A DNA stretch of 64,000 nt from Nannobrachium achirus (GCA_963921795.1 OY997641.1:27524035-27588034); one strand, 5' to 3'; positions 1-59,402 are shown, counted from the first letter of the stretch. Notes: a model not told the origin generated them from the sequence alone. Numbers and translations are program-made.

Positions 1-324
1 AGAAAATTCTTTGTATCAAATGGGGGTCCGTGGCCTAATGTTCCTCCTTCCTCCAGCGTGACCCGGAAATCATTTGGAATTCGCATTCCAAATGTTCATT
101 TGCTTTTGGAGGAGCCGAGAGTGAGCGAGAAATTATTTCATGATCACGGATCGGATCTCAAAGTGATTGCTGCTGCTTTTAAAGCCAAACATATAGTGAT
201 CTACGAGCTCTCAAAACGTGCGTTGTGATCTTGTAGATCAAGAAGAATTTCTATTTCTCAAATTCTACTATAGGAGGAATTTGAGAATTGAGCCCTACTG
301 TTTACAAAGCCTCTGACTCTATAG

Positions 325-766
325 CAGGGTTCCCCAATAGGCGGCGGGGGTTACTGTCTGGCCCCCACCAACCCCAGTAATAATGGTGGTATAAGAGCAG
401 CAACAACACTGGTATATCGTCCTATCTCCAAATGTGGTCATTCTTTCGCAAAGCAAAGCCCTGCCTGTTTCATCATACAAGGCCGTCGCACAAAAGATCG
501 GCTGTTTTCACTAGTTTAAATCATTTTTAAAATGATAAATGCAGAGGCGTTGTGTGCTTGTAGGTCGGCTGTTTTCACTAGTTAAAATCATTTTTAAAAT
601 GATAATGCAAAACGAACGGTTTTGGACATAGGCCTACAAGATTTTCACCCGACAACAACAATATCTGAACTGTTGCTGGTGGGAACACCACAGTCGCCCC
701 CTGCAATGTTGTGGCCCTCGGCTTAGTACCCTAGACATAATTCGGCCATTGGGGAAAACTAATTGA
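325..766. mobile_element. hAT-like composite MITE (CAGGGTTCCCCAAT family)
   Basis: It begins CAGGGTTCCCCAAT, ends near ATTGGGGAAAACTAAT, and is flanked by the 8-bp repeat CTCTATAG (317-324 and 767-774). Inside, 413-665, lies a second palindromic element (cgtcctatctccaaat to cccgacaacaacaatat). The same pair occurs in reverse orientation at 45,823-46,287. Confidence 0.7.
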
Positions 767-817
767 CTCTATAGCATTCTTTAAGTGAGGGTTACATATC
801 GTCACTCCGAAACATTG

Positions 818-2112
818 CTATTCCGACCACCTAAACCTAACCTTAACCCTAACCTCAGTAAAACTAACGCTGGTGAATGCTAACCTGGTGAAATGCTAAC
901 CTGCCGATGCTGGTCAATTCTAACCTGGTGAAATGCTAACCAGCCAACACTGGTCAATGCTAACCTGGTGAAATGCTAACCTGCCGACACTGGTGAATGC
1001 CAACCTGGTGTTCGGAATGGGGATGTTTCGGAAAGGAAACACGTCACCCTAAGGGTTAACCCTGACAGTTTGTATAGCTAGCAGACTCTCTGTCTCTCCA
1101 CCTGCCAAACCTTATTTCATTCCCAAGTCATCTGTTTAGTCTTTTGATGTTCCTCTCCCCTCCTATTTCTCTTCCACTCTTCTCTCTTCTCCATTCCTTC
1201 ACCTTCTGCCTTTATGCAGTTTTCCATCCAGACCACCCTCTCTCTTCTCGCCTTCACACCGAAGTATCACTTCTGCTTGTCAACAACCTCTTTGCTGACA
1301 GAGCGGGTATGTGCAAATGTGCAATAATATGTATGCAATACAATACTTCAGTATGATTTTATTTGTTATCATAACAAATAATAACGAAGGGCAATATGAT
1401 CTATATTTTTATATGAATATCATTATGAATATCATTAACTCTCCCCACGCTTTGAACGTTCACGTTCGCCCCAATTCTCCAGAGACCTCTGCGCCAATAC
1501 GGCGCTCGTTCGGTTCGTTCGTCTGATAACTGTAAGCTGATGAGGGGTCGCGCGGCCGTGTACTGTAAACACATTTTCCGCGGTGATGGTGTAAAAAATC
1601 CATTATGCGTTACATCAACGGAGAACAATTCACTTCCTTGTTGATTTCCTCTGGCTGTAAGGCTCTGTGGCCAGTGACTGGTCTTCTTCTTCTTCAACAC
1701 ATAACAGGCAAATTCACATTCATTCTCGCATGACGCCGCCCTCTGCTGCCTGGCAGACCAAAGTGCACTATTGCACAATCAAAAAAAAAAAAAAAAAAAA
1801 ATGTCTGTCTATCTACTATAACGTTGCAAAGGTAAGCCGCTTTTTGATGGCACCAGACCCAATAAATAAATAAATAATCTGGCAGTAGGAGAGTTAACGG
1901 ACGTGTTCAAAGGAAATCGTTAAAGAACCGGAATCAATAAAGGGGAGAACTCATTGTTCTGCAGGTCCGAGTAGGATGACCGTCGGCAGGTTAGCTACTC
2001 ACCAGCGTCGGCAGATTAGTTACTCACCCCCGTCGGCAGCTTAGCTACTCACCAGCGTTAGTTTTACTGAGGTTAGGGTTAGGGTTAGGTTTAGGTCGTC
2101 GGCATACCGGCC
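818..2112. repeat. Inverted pair of telomere-like and gctaacc repeats
   Basis: The left arm at about 818-1010 has cctaaaccta accttaaccctaacctcag and then short tandem copies of tgctaacctggtgaa. The right arm at about 1985-2112 is its inverse (ctgaggttagggttagggtt). About 1 kb without recognisable genes separates them. The TTAGGG-like runs are too short and irregular for a telomere. Confidence 0.5.
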
Positions 2113-2364
2113 CGTTGGCATATTGAAGTTTTGGCAAATGCCATGAGATGCACATAAAATATAGCACAATGAAACTTTTCTAGCCATCAGTCTCTACTTT
2201 TGAGCTTAATCTGGCAGCGTGATCACCAGCATCGATCCGGTGGCATCATGTGTCACATTTCACTGGTGTGTGTAATGAGCCCACAGCGAGCAGTGCAGGG
2301 CAGCTGCTGCGACTCCAAACTGAATCTCACAGCACCAGAGACACTGTCAAAATGTGTTGTGCGT

Positions 2365-2508
<144 letters not shown>

Positions 2509-2589
2509 CACAACCTCCACCCCTCATTTCTCACATGGCCCACCATGAGGCCGATTCTTGCAAAACACATTTTTGAACCCTGCTCCTAG

Positions 2590-2770
2590 CGATTTTGCCC
2601 TAAAATCACGCAAAGCGGTACACAGTATCTCTAAAGTCATGTCATCAACATGCATCTGTCCCATTACCCATATTCCCTCCTAATTGGCTGCCATTGCCTT
2701 CTAAAGTTTGTGTATGCTACCTGACGGTCACTTATCTCCCGATTTAGGGAGTCTTACTGGTATTGGTATA
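2590..2770. repeat. Dispersed repeat shared with 59,745-59,910
   Basis: The stretch from cctaaaatcacgcaaagcgg to agggagtcttactggtat matches the later copy with a few substitutions. No coding sequence is seen. Family unknown. Confidence 0.6.
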
Positions 2771-3031
2771 TTTAAATTATTTGTCATCTCTCAAGTGGGC
2801 ATGAATGACCTTTGGACAAGTAGAACATGACCTGTACTTGCCCCACAGGCAAGTGGATCTGAGTCCTTAGTGTGAACCCCTGTAGTAAGACAGATAGATA
2901 GACAGATGGATAGTTAGACGGACAGACAGAGGGACTACACAGTAAAATGTTCAAGCATTCAATTAACTTGGTGAGAGGATGCACCAGGTTTGAACACACG
3001 TTTTACAAAGAGGATTTTCTTTATGTCAGAC

Positions 3032-3034
<3 letters not shown>

Positions 3035-3094
<60 letters not shown>
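3035..3094. repeat. (GA)n microsatellite
   Basis: Pure GA repeat in gene-free sequence. Confidence 0.95.
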
Positions 3095-3098
<4 letters not shown>

Positions 3099-4285
3099 AG
3101 CTGCTGTTATCGATGCAGACCTTTTTTTAAGTGAAAGTGTTTGAATGTATCTGTGGGTTTTCAAAATATGTAACCTACTAACCGATGAAAAATATTAACA
3201 GGAGGTTGTGACTAAATAACTACATTGAATCCAATGGAAAACAGATTTCCGTATTTTTTTTTTTTTTTTACATTTCCTGAAAGTTGCAAGGTTTCCAGCC
3301 GACAGCAATGTTATGTAACAGAGGAGCCGTGCCTCCATGGGGGGAGGAGGGCTACTGGGTTTGTCTGCCTTTCATCTCCTACCAGCCCAGCCCAGCTGGA
3401 CACAACACAACACATGAACCCTAAAATCCTCAGTGTTATTTTATTACTGCCAGAGTGTACAGACGGGACCAAATAAATAAACCAATACTGAGGATTTGTA
3501 CTATGTACAGGGCACTGGTCCATCTCTGCTTGGCTCTATTGCAGCACCTAGCTCTGTCTCTCTCCCTCTCTCTCTCTACCTCCATCACTCCTCTCTCTCC
3601 CCCCTCCCTCTCTCTTCATGAAGGTCATTTCATCCCCTGTCTGTCTCTTCTTCATCTCTCTGTGTGACGTTTAATGTGTGTTCTTTGTCAACACACCGCT
3701 CTGTGCTTCCCTGGAACATCATGGACTACAAGGAGAGTGGGATCCTCCCTGGGGTTGCCCATCCGTCGCTCCCATCCACACGCTCGCCTTTTTGACAAAC
3801 CAACAACGGATCACAAGGCAGCGGCAGCAACACGTCAGACGATTCAGACTCCGAATAATATGGTCCAAGATGTTGCTGCCATTGCTTAAAACATCTTTTA
3901 GACAGCCTTTAATACCAACACATTTTTATCAAATATTATTGTAGAATATTACAGTCCAAATCATCAAATATAGCCTACAAATCCAGTGATCATTTGACTC
4001 TGAAAAGACATATGACCTTTGGGGAGTTAGTTCAACAATGAGGATTTTACTGTGCAGCTTTGTGTGCCAACATAAATAAATAAATAAATAATCAAATGAA
4101 ATGGGAGGATGGACTAGCGATGTGCGTGCTGCGGGGGTGCGTTCAATGTTCTTGTTTTTTTCGTCTTTTTTTCCTGGGTTATAAACGCCAGCAGCAGACA
4201 GCAGCCAGGAATGTTAATGGTCCCAGAATCCCCTCTTTGGGCTGCGACGCACTCAGTGACGTCAGAAAGCACGTCGGGCCCCTCT

Positions 4286-4286
<1 letters not shown>

Positions 4287-4357
<71 letters not shown>

Positions 4358-4361
4358 TGTG

Positions 4362-4421
<60 letters not shown>

Positions 4422-4450
4422 TTGTTTGTGTGTGTGTGTGTTTGTGTTTG
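4287..4450. repeat. Compound (TG)n microsatellite
   Basis: TG repeats interrupted at tctgtgatcta and gggtggttgt. The surrounding 3.1-5.3 kb holds decayed repeats and no supported gene. Confidence 0.95.
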
Positions 4451-6265
4451 TGTGTAAGCCTCGTGCTCACCCCCGCATGGCTTAGGGAGGGGGAGAGAGA
4501 GGTGAAGAGGGTGGGTACCGTATTACATTGTGATGTAATTTCATGGAAGTGCTTATGTGTTGTGGTGCTGCTGCTGCTGCAGCCTCCAAATACAGCCCTA
4601 AAGCAGTGCTGCCAGTGCCCCCCACTGGTGGAGGAAGGGATAGGACAGAGGATGATAACCTGCATGCACATGCAGGACAAAATCACAATATATGATTGAA
4701 AAACTAAAAACAAACACAAAACCCAGTAATTTATATTGTTGCAATCACTGGTGGAAGAAGTATAATCAAATTGTTTGCTTAAATTATATGATACTGTAGG
4801 TCATTTGGTCTCTCTGAAAACGGTCTGAAATAGTCTGAAACTCATCGCCCGACTCAAACCCTCGCCCCCCAACAACAGCTGACTACAGTAAGTAGTCTAA
4901 GTACAGTCAATTAATTTGATTGGCTTATAATTGCGCATTCCCACAATGACATCATAAAAATATTAACTCGTAATTTAAGATGACATTTTAAAGTGACAGT
5001 ACCCCTTTAGGTGACAGTACCCCTGTGGCAACCCATGTGGCAATACCTGTAATGTATTGTCTTTTTCTTGTTCTTTTACTGTCTTATTGTTACATCTGTG
5101 ATAATCTAACTTTTGATAAAAAAAGGAAAATATATAATAAACAGACATATATTTAAACAAGTGGCAATATACCACAATATAGAAATACTGTAAAGTAAAA
5201 AGCTTACCCTGTAGGCCTTTTAAAAATTGTACTTGAGTAAAAGTCCAAAAGTATTTAGCATCTGGGTCAGTGACGTGACGCCCCAAAAAATGTGTTTTTA
5301 AAAAAACTTTAAATTGCAGGCATAAAAGTTATTTACTTTTGTTCTACTCACTCTCAACCTTATGGAAATACATTTTGTTTTTAGATATTTTATTGGAATC
5401 AGACTTTATTCAGCAGTTTGTTGTACTTGTGCCTAAAATCGTCATATGGTGTGACATGAAAATAATTGTTCATAAAATGAAAATGGAGTACATCTTTCTT
5501 AAGTTACTCACTTTATCAAAGTCCTTTATCATAACTAACCAGTGATCCACTATAGTTTTTTGAAAATTAATTATATCTGTATATTTTTTTCATAATCGAC
5601 ACTCTGTGTGAGGCCCATGTTCATGATCTTGCAACATATTTTAAATGTATTCTGTCAAAACTTTCTCTAAAATTACACAAATATGTGTGACTCTTCCTGA
5701 TAATATTCTCTATGTAATCCATACACATTTTTTTGGTTTAATCATTAATAAAGGTATGATTTTTCACTATTTGGAATGTCACACCAAATGATTTAGTGTC
5801 ACACCGTATGATCATATCTTCATGTGTCAAAGCAAACTGTGTTTTAACCTACCTATTAGTGAGTACTGAACTTTACTGATTGATTAAACAATTACCCAGG
5901 ATAACATGGCCTTAATATTTCTGAACAGGATATTATTGTAGGGCTTTAACATGGGATAAGAAAGAATTGTAGTAGTAGATGGATGATGAGGATGTGCACA
6001 GGAATGCTACGCACACCTAAGTCTTCTGCCGGCCCACGGCAGAAGGATCCTAAAGAGACAATAAGGCGCATAGCCACACTTGGAGCCAAGGCAACATTTT
6101 ATTAACACCAATTAGTGGAAACAGAACTCAGCATTCAGGTAAATTGCTTTTTTCCGAAGTCTCCTGAACTTGAACACAGCATTTTGTGTTGAACAAATGT
6201 AATTAGGAATCATGACATTACACCACATCTCCACTAGCTAAAGAGTGCTGGGTTGCGCAACTCCG

Positions 6266-6328
6266 AAAATAGCTGATCTACAAGCTCTCGCAGCACAACG
6301 TGTTGAGAGCTTGTAGATCAGCTATTTT
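6266..6328. repeat. Dispersed hairpin unit (AATAGCNGATCTACAAGC arms)
   Basis: aaaatagctgatctacaagc is followed by a short loop and then its inverse, ending cttgtagatcagctatttt. It stands alone here, outside any recognised MITE. Others of the same kind occur across the window. Confidence 0.8.
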
Positions 6329-6422
6329 CGCTAGTTTTGTCTCGGGTCCTACCTTAACACTGTCCACTGTCCAGTCCAGTGAGTGAAAGTACAAAAGTAT
6401 TAGATCAGATTAGATTATACAT

Positions 6423-6617
6423 TTAGACTGTATTGTACATCAGCCAGTCGTATTTGGTGAGGGTAGCAAACCGGCTGCCTTGTTGCGGTTCTGCTATGCC
6501 ACAGACAACCTCCTGCTCTTCGTAGAAAATGCAGTCTCGCCCCTTTGGCTCCTCTCTCCTTGCTGGGTCATTGTTTAGTTTCTCCCTGTACTTTCTCGTT
6601 CTCTCAGCACTTGTCAT
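6423..6617 (-). pseudogene. Small ORF fragment with ERTRKYREKLNNDP
   Basis: A 64-codon frame starts MTSAERTRKYREKLNNDPAR. That style of basic helix start recurs in multicopy fish proteins of unknown function. The frame then runs into unrelated sequence and no neighbouring exon is visible, so a broken fragment is the best guess. Confidence 0.25.
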
Positions 6618-8507
6618 TTTCCAGCTGACAAAAGAAAATGGAATGTATAGTTTAAGACAAAGAGAAAATATTGTTTAGATTGAAGCAATATGTTAAGGTT
6701 TCTGTGAAGGGGTTTCTGCTCTGTCTGATGAATTTGAAGTATCACTGAATGAAGCTAAATTACATTTTATGTAAAAATGTTTAAAACAAATGTTTAAATG
6801 TACAAAAGAAACATGGAACTTTGTTATTTATTGTTATATCTGTAGTTAAATACAGTATAAATCATATGGTGTGACAATCAAGTCATATGGCGTGACAAGC
6901 AGACATGTCACACCATTATGATTAAGTGTCACACCATATTACGTTTTCTGCATTTAGGTTTACCTTGAGGCTACTATGTACACATTAGCATGCTAACAGC
7001 ATGCTAGCTATAACAAAGCAACCTAGATCTACATGGAAATATGACCAAAACTTCAAATAACTTAAGCTTTTTTTAATGAAAAGGTGTCACACCAACAGAC
7101 ATCCAAAGTGGTGAGTTTGTCAAAGTTTCAACAAGATGGCATTTCATGAAAATGTTAAAATCATAACTCACCTCAGACACCTGTCTTGCAGTTGTGCTGG
7201 GAGTGCTGAATAGCCTTACAGAAGAAGGACCTCTCTAGCCAATAGGTGTCCAAATAATTGCCTGTTTAATTTGTCCAAACTAGTGTCACACCAAATGATT
7301 TTGGTTTGGGGGACAAAATGTTTTTGATCAGAAATGACTGAAAACATTATGCTTTGACTTTGAAAAGATATAGGCTCACAAATAGACATTTTTTTAGCCT
7401 AAATTCATTTTCAAATGATTTTTAGCAATTCTTTTTCTTAGTTTTATTCAAGTTCCCACTTTGAGAAACAAGGTCAGGACAGTCACACCATATGAGTTTT
7501 GCCATGTTTGGTTGAAAATTCTGAAGAAATGAGGAATGAAATGTTTTAATCTTGAGTAAGTTCACATAAAGCTTAATGTCCTGCACAATATTCAGAAGGT
7601 TTTTGACAAATATATTTTTTATTTATACATGTTTGACACCGAGGACAGCGAAAACGTTACGTCACGTCACCCACCCACCTATGGCCTATTGTTTTCTATT
7701 CAGTAACAGTTGTGTTACTCAAAATTGTTACTTAATTTGGTTTAAGCTTTACAGAGCAGCAAATTCATATGCAGGTGTTTTATCATTAAACATAACAGCA
7801 AAATAAATAACTACCCCCTGTAGTACCTCTGCGTACATGTACACCCCAACACTGGCCTATTGAACAAACACTGTCTGATAGCCTGTTCTAGTAGCCTAAA
7901 TGAACAAAGAGCACCCTCTGGTGGTAATGGAGGGTACTCTATGTGAATTAGAGCAGTGGTTATCAAACTCATGAACTCGGCCCCAGGAATGAATCAGCAG
8001 GTGGTCCTAAATTTGTCCAATTAAGAGGGGCACTTTATTTTCCAACAACCGGCCCATATAGGCAAAGGCTAACCTATACAATAAACAGCAACACAGTTGC
8101 TTTGAAAAAAGGCTATAGCACCAACAACAACTATATAGGCCTAATACAATTATAGCAACATGTCTTCATGTAATGTAAAACACATCTCCGCGGCGGGAGG
8201 GGGGAAAAGCACTGTCTCTGCTCACATAGCAAGACTCAAGAAGCTCTCCACGGCAGGAGAAAAAGGAAGAAGAGGAAAGGTCTTTACTTCACCTACCAGA
8301 GTGAGAAAATGACGCTACAGTGGCTCTGGTCCAAACGTAGATTTTTCAGCAGCTGCAGACGTTGCCCACTTTTTGAGCCAGTTCCTTGATGTTATGTCCA
8401 TTTACTCTCACTGAGAAGGTTTGGATTTCCCGGCCGTGCTTCAGCAGTAGGCGTCGCGTGTCAGGTGTGCTGCTACATCAAAACAAATCCGACTTGGTGC
8501 AGTGCCA

Positions 8508-8738
8508 CCCACTGAGCACGCCGTCTAAAAGTGGTCTAATAGACGTATAGATTTGGAAATGTATTAGTGGTCTAAACTTAGACTAGACGACTAATAGACT
8601 TCTAATAGTCGTCTAAATGTAGACTACATTTAGACGACTATTAGAAGTCTATTAGTCGTCTAGTCTAAGTTTAGACCACTAATAAATTTCCAAATCTATA
8701 CGTCTATTAGACCACTTTTAGACGGCGTGCTCAGTGGG
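8508..8738. mobile_element. 231-bp near-perfect palindromic MITE
   Basis: The ends are CCCACTGAGCACGCCGTC and its inverse, with arms of about 115 bp meeting near 8,623. Flanking 8-bp direct repeats CAGTGCCA are exact (8,500-8,507 and 8,739-8,746), so insertion was recent. No ORF. The 8-bp duplication fits hAT-type insertion. Confidence 0.85.
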
Positions 8739-9185
8739 CAGTGCCAGAGTACCTTTTATTATTGCATTTTCATTAAACTATTATTTAATTTGAAAATGTA
8801 TGTATTTATAATAATCACAAAGAACATAAAAATAACATGTATTTTTAACACCTGTAAAACATTAAAATAATGGTAGGGTAGGGTGCTACTGGCCTGGACT
8901 GGGGGCGGGGCACAAAAATCTTTTTCTAAAATAAATAATAATCTTCTTATAACAATTCCATGTGAACAATGTGGAATGCTTTTGTCTTGACATTGTTCAA
9001 GTGGAATTGTTGTGGTCCACTAATGTTCATGATAAAAAATAAAAAATAGCAATTGTTTTGTCTGTGTCTCATAGGAAGGCTGTGGGCAGTTCAGAAACCT
9101 GTCTACCAGTGACATCATCAATGGGGAATCCAAGCTAATAGAAACTGCACGCTTTCTGTTCCTGAAAAGTTACCATACTCTAATG

Positions 9186-9585
9186 CAGGGGTCTTCAACA
9201 GGGGGTCTAGGACCCCTAGGGGGTCCTCAGAGTTACTATAGGGGGTCCTCCAAATATTTGTGACCACTTGAACCCTAGTTTCCATATTCTGAGAACTATA
9301 ACCAAAAATAGCAGATCTACAAGCTTGTAGATCGGCTATTTTCAGCAAATAGTTTTGGTGTAGGAAAAGGTACAAGTTCAAGTACAGAGTGAAAGGTCAA
9401 GTTCATTAAGTATTGACAGTTCAGGTGGTTAAATATCTGAAAATACTAATTGAAATGAATCCAAATACATTGATGATTGTGCTGTCAAACGATTAAACTA
9501 TATGGTGTCTATGGGTTGTGGGGGTCCCTGCTTCATCTCTCTCTCAACTAAGGGGTCCTTGGCCTGAAATCGTTGAAGACCCCTG
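9186..9585. mobile_element. hAT-like MITE (CAGGGGTCTTCAAC ends)
   Basis: The inverted ends are CAGGGGTCTTCAAC and GTTGAAGACCCCTG, flanked by exact 8-bp repeats CTCTAATG. It carries the short hairpin at 9,304-9,342. No transposase. Confidence 0.85.
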
Positions 9586-12500
9586 CTCTAATGAAGCCAT
9601 TGTTCTTGCGATAATACAAATCTAAATATGTTTTACTATAGAGTAACAATGTAGGCCTACTGTACATGTTTACTATAGGCTACAGTAAACAGTTATTTTA
9701 AACAGTGCAAATAGCAGATCTACAAGTGACGAAGTAGGGCATTAGCCTAATCTGAAGAAAAAACAATAAATAATATACAATATAATAAAACACAAGGATG
9801 ACAAAGAAGTCCCCATGAAATCGAGTTTAATAGATTGTTAAAAATAAGACTATGATGCTTCTTCTTCTTTCTTTTCTTTTTTTGTTTTTGTTTTAGCAAA
9901 CATTGAGCAGAAGGAAAAGGAACCACAGTTCTTGCTGTGACAGCCACAGATAGAGGCTGTTCTCTGGGTACTACACATACACGGATGCATACAGTACAGT
10001 ATGTACACCCCACAACCTAAATCGGTGGTTCTCAAACATTTTAATTTCAAGGACCTGCCATAACTCTGGGAGTGTACAAATGGTACCAAATGGACCCTTT
10101 GAACCATTTGGTTCCATTTTGCATACTCTCAATAGCTATACAGACCTGTAAGGGTCTATTTTGAACACCCTCGGGGAACCCTGGGGGTCCTCTGGACGCC
10201 ACTTATAGAGAACCACCGTCCAAAATCAAATGGCCGTTAAGAAATATGTGTTCCTTTCTAATTCCCATACAGTATGTATCCACATATTCCACATGTAGGC
10301 TCATCTACACTATCAAATACACACACTAGACAACTTCTCTGGTTCTCCCTCTCACACACGCACGCACGCACACACGCACGCACGCACGCGCACACACACA
10401 CACACTCCACCCAAAACGGTGGCAATAAACAGATTTAGCTGACGACATAGCAGTGTTCTCTTTAGGAAAAAAAACAAAAATAATAATCAAACAAACAAAA
10501 CGAAACATGCATAGCTTAGGACAATGGATGCGCTGTTCAAAAAACAAGTTTATGCCCTGGACAGATCTTATCTCATGGTTTGCCAAAGATTTCCAATATA
10601 AGTTTCACATCATTCAACCTAAATGAACAATTATGTAAACCCACAGGACTAAAATATATATATATTCTTTTTCTTTTACAAGTAAGATGTTCCTATTATA
10701 TCTTGTTCATGTATAAAGTTACATTCTGAACCAAGTCGGGCTCAATAATAATAAAGGAAATAAAATAAATACTGGAATGGCTACAACATGATATGAGGTT
10801 ATTCCTTGGAAAATGGAGAAGAAATGGGCTCCTCGCCCACTGCCAAATATAAAAACAAATCTACACACACCAATTATTGGTATCCTGCTGTTATGTTACA
10901 GACACCAGCAGAATACAGACTACTTAATAAAAGTAGAAAAACAGCACAATGTGCAAAATTAAACTGAACCAGTACAATAATGATCATGATAACAATGATA
11001 ACAATTGGCTTCAGGTCTCCAAGCGTATTTTCTAACGCAAAACAAAATGTGAAACAAATGAAGGGAGACCTTCTAGTGCTGTCTGGACGTCCATTATAGG
11101 TACAACACAAACATGTTGTGTAATTCAAAACATAACGGCACCTTAAAAATATATACTGTATATACATCCTTCAAATTATCATATCGAAAAGACTTTTAAA
11201 CTTGATGACTGATAAAAAAAAACGATATTCATAAAATTGTTCAGTATTTTTTCCACAATTCTTCCTTCGTCCTTTGGTAAGCAAGGTGACACATGACTTG
11301 AAATAAAAGAATGTGTTACCGGGTGTTCCCTCCACGCATTTAGCATGTGTCAGTATGGTGTACATTGCCACGAGTGGCAAAACTTCAAAACTTCAAGCCG
11401 CTAACATCTTTTGTAAAGTGCCGACAAGACCTAGCATAAAGGAAGCCCCCCCACAAATTTGGTGGCACAGGCAGATTTCCGCAAAAGGTGAACAAATCGT
11501 CAGTTGAGTTTAAAGGTTAAATGGTGGAGCAGGCAGACAATTGGCTGGAGATACAGGACTTCTCCACACAAGCTAACGCTGGCATATACAAACACTCCAC
11601 AGGGGCTCCTCTATACACTGGAAACCCTAAAGTGCGTGCCTGAACATTGCTTAGCTATTACCAACAACACAACGGGAACGCAAAAGCACTTACAATTTGC
11701 TGACCAAGATCCCCCAGGGCTCTGTAATTGTCCTCTCTTTTTTTCCCCCTCTACACCAAATGTCTTTGCTTAAAAATACTCAAGCTCACAACGCTCGTAG
11801 CAGTGCGAGCTTGAAGATCTGCTATTTCCGCAGAATGTTCACGCCCAGATTAGAATAGTGTTCATGCAGTTAAGTCATTGTGAAGCGGGCTGAGCAACAC
11901 ACAATGGTAGAACCACTTCTAAGACATTTGTTCGATTCCTGTATTTTCGCTGTCCAGTGGAAACCTCATACAGCATGTCCAAAACCGTTACTTCAGGATA
12001 CAGATTCAAGAATAGCAGATCTACAAGCTCAAAGGAAGGGTTCTGCAGCTCAACTATACACCTCTAGGTTGACTTGTTTACCTACCGGGGTTTGTTCGAA
12101 ACAATTACTGTATGCTTGTAGAAAACAGGAGCCACCATTTTTTTTAAATGTAACATTTTGAAGGAATTCTTTCTTTGCGAGCAAAAAACAACAAAAAACA
12201 AAAGTTAGACACTTAGCCCGGCCTAGAGGTAAGGTTAAGATCACAAAAAGTGTACAACTTATGCAACAGAAAAAAGTTGACCATGAATGCACATACAAGA
12301 AAACACGCCCAGCTAATGCACACACAAATGCAGACTCGAGGCATTCATAAAATATGCTCATTCTTACATCACCTTTCCAGTTATTGTTCCCGCTTTTTCA
12401 TTTCAAGTTATTTGTAATCTGCTCACGAAATATATCCTCGCTTTTGGGTGGAAACCTTGTATGTTCCAAACCTTTCCTTTTTTAATAATTATTAGTGAAA

Positions 12501-12740
12501 ATACCAAACTACGTTTTGTGTGACGCTAATGCTAATTTACAGGAAAAAAAAACATAAAAAGTTGAAATATGGAGATACAAGGTTTCTGCCCGACAGCAAC
12601 GATATGCTTTTAACAATGCACACATTTCTCTGAGATTGTATCACTTGTATTCATACTCCTATCCACTGCTGCATTGCTTACATGAAAGCCTTTTTAATTG
12701 ACAATATAATTACAGTACTTAATCAAGCTATGCTTATCCC
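9586..12740. other. Gene-free stretch with decayed repeats
   Basis: Holds a fragment of a ggttctcaaa-type element (10,022-10,215), a short CA/GCAC microsatellite (10,353-10,405), partial hairpin units near 9,709, 11,800 and 12,010, and a piece of the gtcgggtggaaaccttg palindrome (about 12,440-12,605). No supported coding exon. Part may be SPAG9 3'UTR. Confidence 0.5.
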
Positions 12741-12746
12741 TTTATT
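12741..12746 (-). terminator. Candidate SPAG9 polyadenylation signal AATAAA
   Basis: It is the first canonical hexamer downstream of the stop codon on the coding strand. Its use is not shown by the sequence. Confidence 0.3.
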
Positions 12747-12751
12747 ACACG

Positions 12752-12908
12752 TTAAAGGAATACTTCACCCTAAAATGCCCCTTTTTTCCCCCCTTCTATC
12801 AATTTCTCACCCCGTGAAGTGTTCTCTTTACTTTTGGATTCAAGGCTTCGTGGGAAAAGTATTTGATAGGAAAAAAAAAGTTATTTTTGGAGTGGAATAT
12901 TCCTTTAA
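12752..12908. mobile_element. 157-bp MITE with TTAA ends
   Basis: The ends are ttaaaggaatacttcaccc and the inverted ggagtggaatattcctttaa, with TTAA at both ends. This fits a piggyBac-like TTAA target. The inside has no ORF. Confidence 0.65.
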
Positions 12909-13244
12909 GCTGGCACTTTTCCAATGTGCACATGGGATTCTGGGGTCCTACCATGGCGGCAGAGGATGCACATCATTGGACGGATTCAATAACTCATGGT
13001 AGAACGCGTGCCAGCACCTACAGTAGGCGTAACCAACTCAAATGTGTGGAAAGAATAAAATATACAAAAAGAGAAAAAAACACTAAAAATAACTTTTGTT
13101 CTTTTTTTTTTACAAACAGGTTAGTTACCTTCACAGGTAATTATGAAATTAGGGGGAGGGGCATGCGAGGTGAGGGGGTGGGGGTGTTTGGCGACCCTGG
13201 CGGTGAGGTGGGGGGGGGGGGGGACTTGGCAGTCTGTGATTGGC

Positions 13245-58855
<45,611 letters not shown>

Positions 58856-58997
58856 CTGCCAACTGAGAGACAACACACTATCAAACGTGCTGTTTTTATT
58901 ATGCTACTGATGCCTGATGCTGAGTGGCCAAAATGACCTGGAGGCTAGATATTGCAGATAGCATTGCCAACCACAAGGTGTTGCCAACCACAAGGTG

Positions 58998-59118
<121 letters not shown>

Positions 59119-59323
59119 TGAAACAGGCCCAGGGGTAACTGTACCCGCTCCGAAACGAACCAAGGTGGACCTGGAGCTCTGCTAAAATCACTGTGGTATC
59201 CTGTTCCCCCCGCCCCAACAGAGTAATCACAGGCGAGGTGCGTAGCTTGCACTTTGCTCTATATTGCAGACAGACAGAGAACATTTTTGTGACTTTTGTT
59301 TGAGTTTCATCACGCTAAAACAA

Positions 59324-59327
<4 letters not shown>

Positions 59328-59397
<70 letters not shown>

Positions 59398-59402
59398 TGC
59401 GT
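59328..59402. repeat. (TG)n(TGCG)n microsatellite
   Basis: Same TG-to-TGCG layout as 33,750-33,840. Confidence 0.95.

Larger units (their letters stand above)
5340..7600. other. Gene-free stretch with recurring TCACACC(A)ATGA motif
   Basis: No coding exon is supported. About ten copies of gtcacaccatatga-like sequence occur in both orientations, at 5441, 5777, 5799, 6862, 6882, 6906, 6926, 7084, 7283 and 7481. A short hairpin lies at 6266-6328. Confidence 0.5.
12741..13244 (-). other. spag9: Putative start of SPAG9 3'UTR
   Basis: The sequence follows the stop codon. The first AATAAA on this strand is at 12,746-12,741, about 500 nt past the stop. It lies just beyond a 157-bp MITE with TTAA ends, so the UTR may contain a repeat. 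No convincing GU-rich element follows, and the real UTR may be longer. Confidence 0.35.

Noticed and set aside
820..870. Telomere-like cctaaccttaaccctaacc
   Set aside because: Only a few irregular units, repeated in inverse at 2,060; part of a dispersed repeat.
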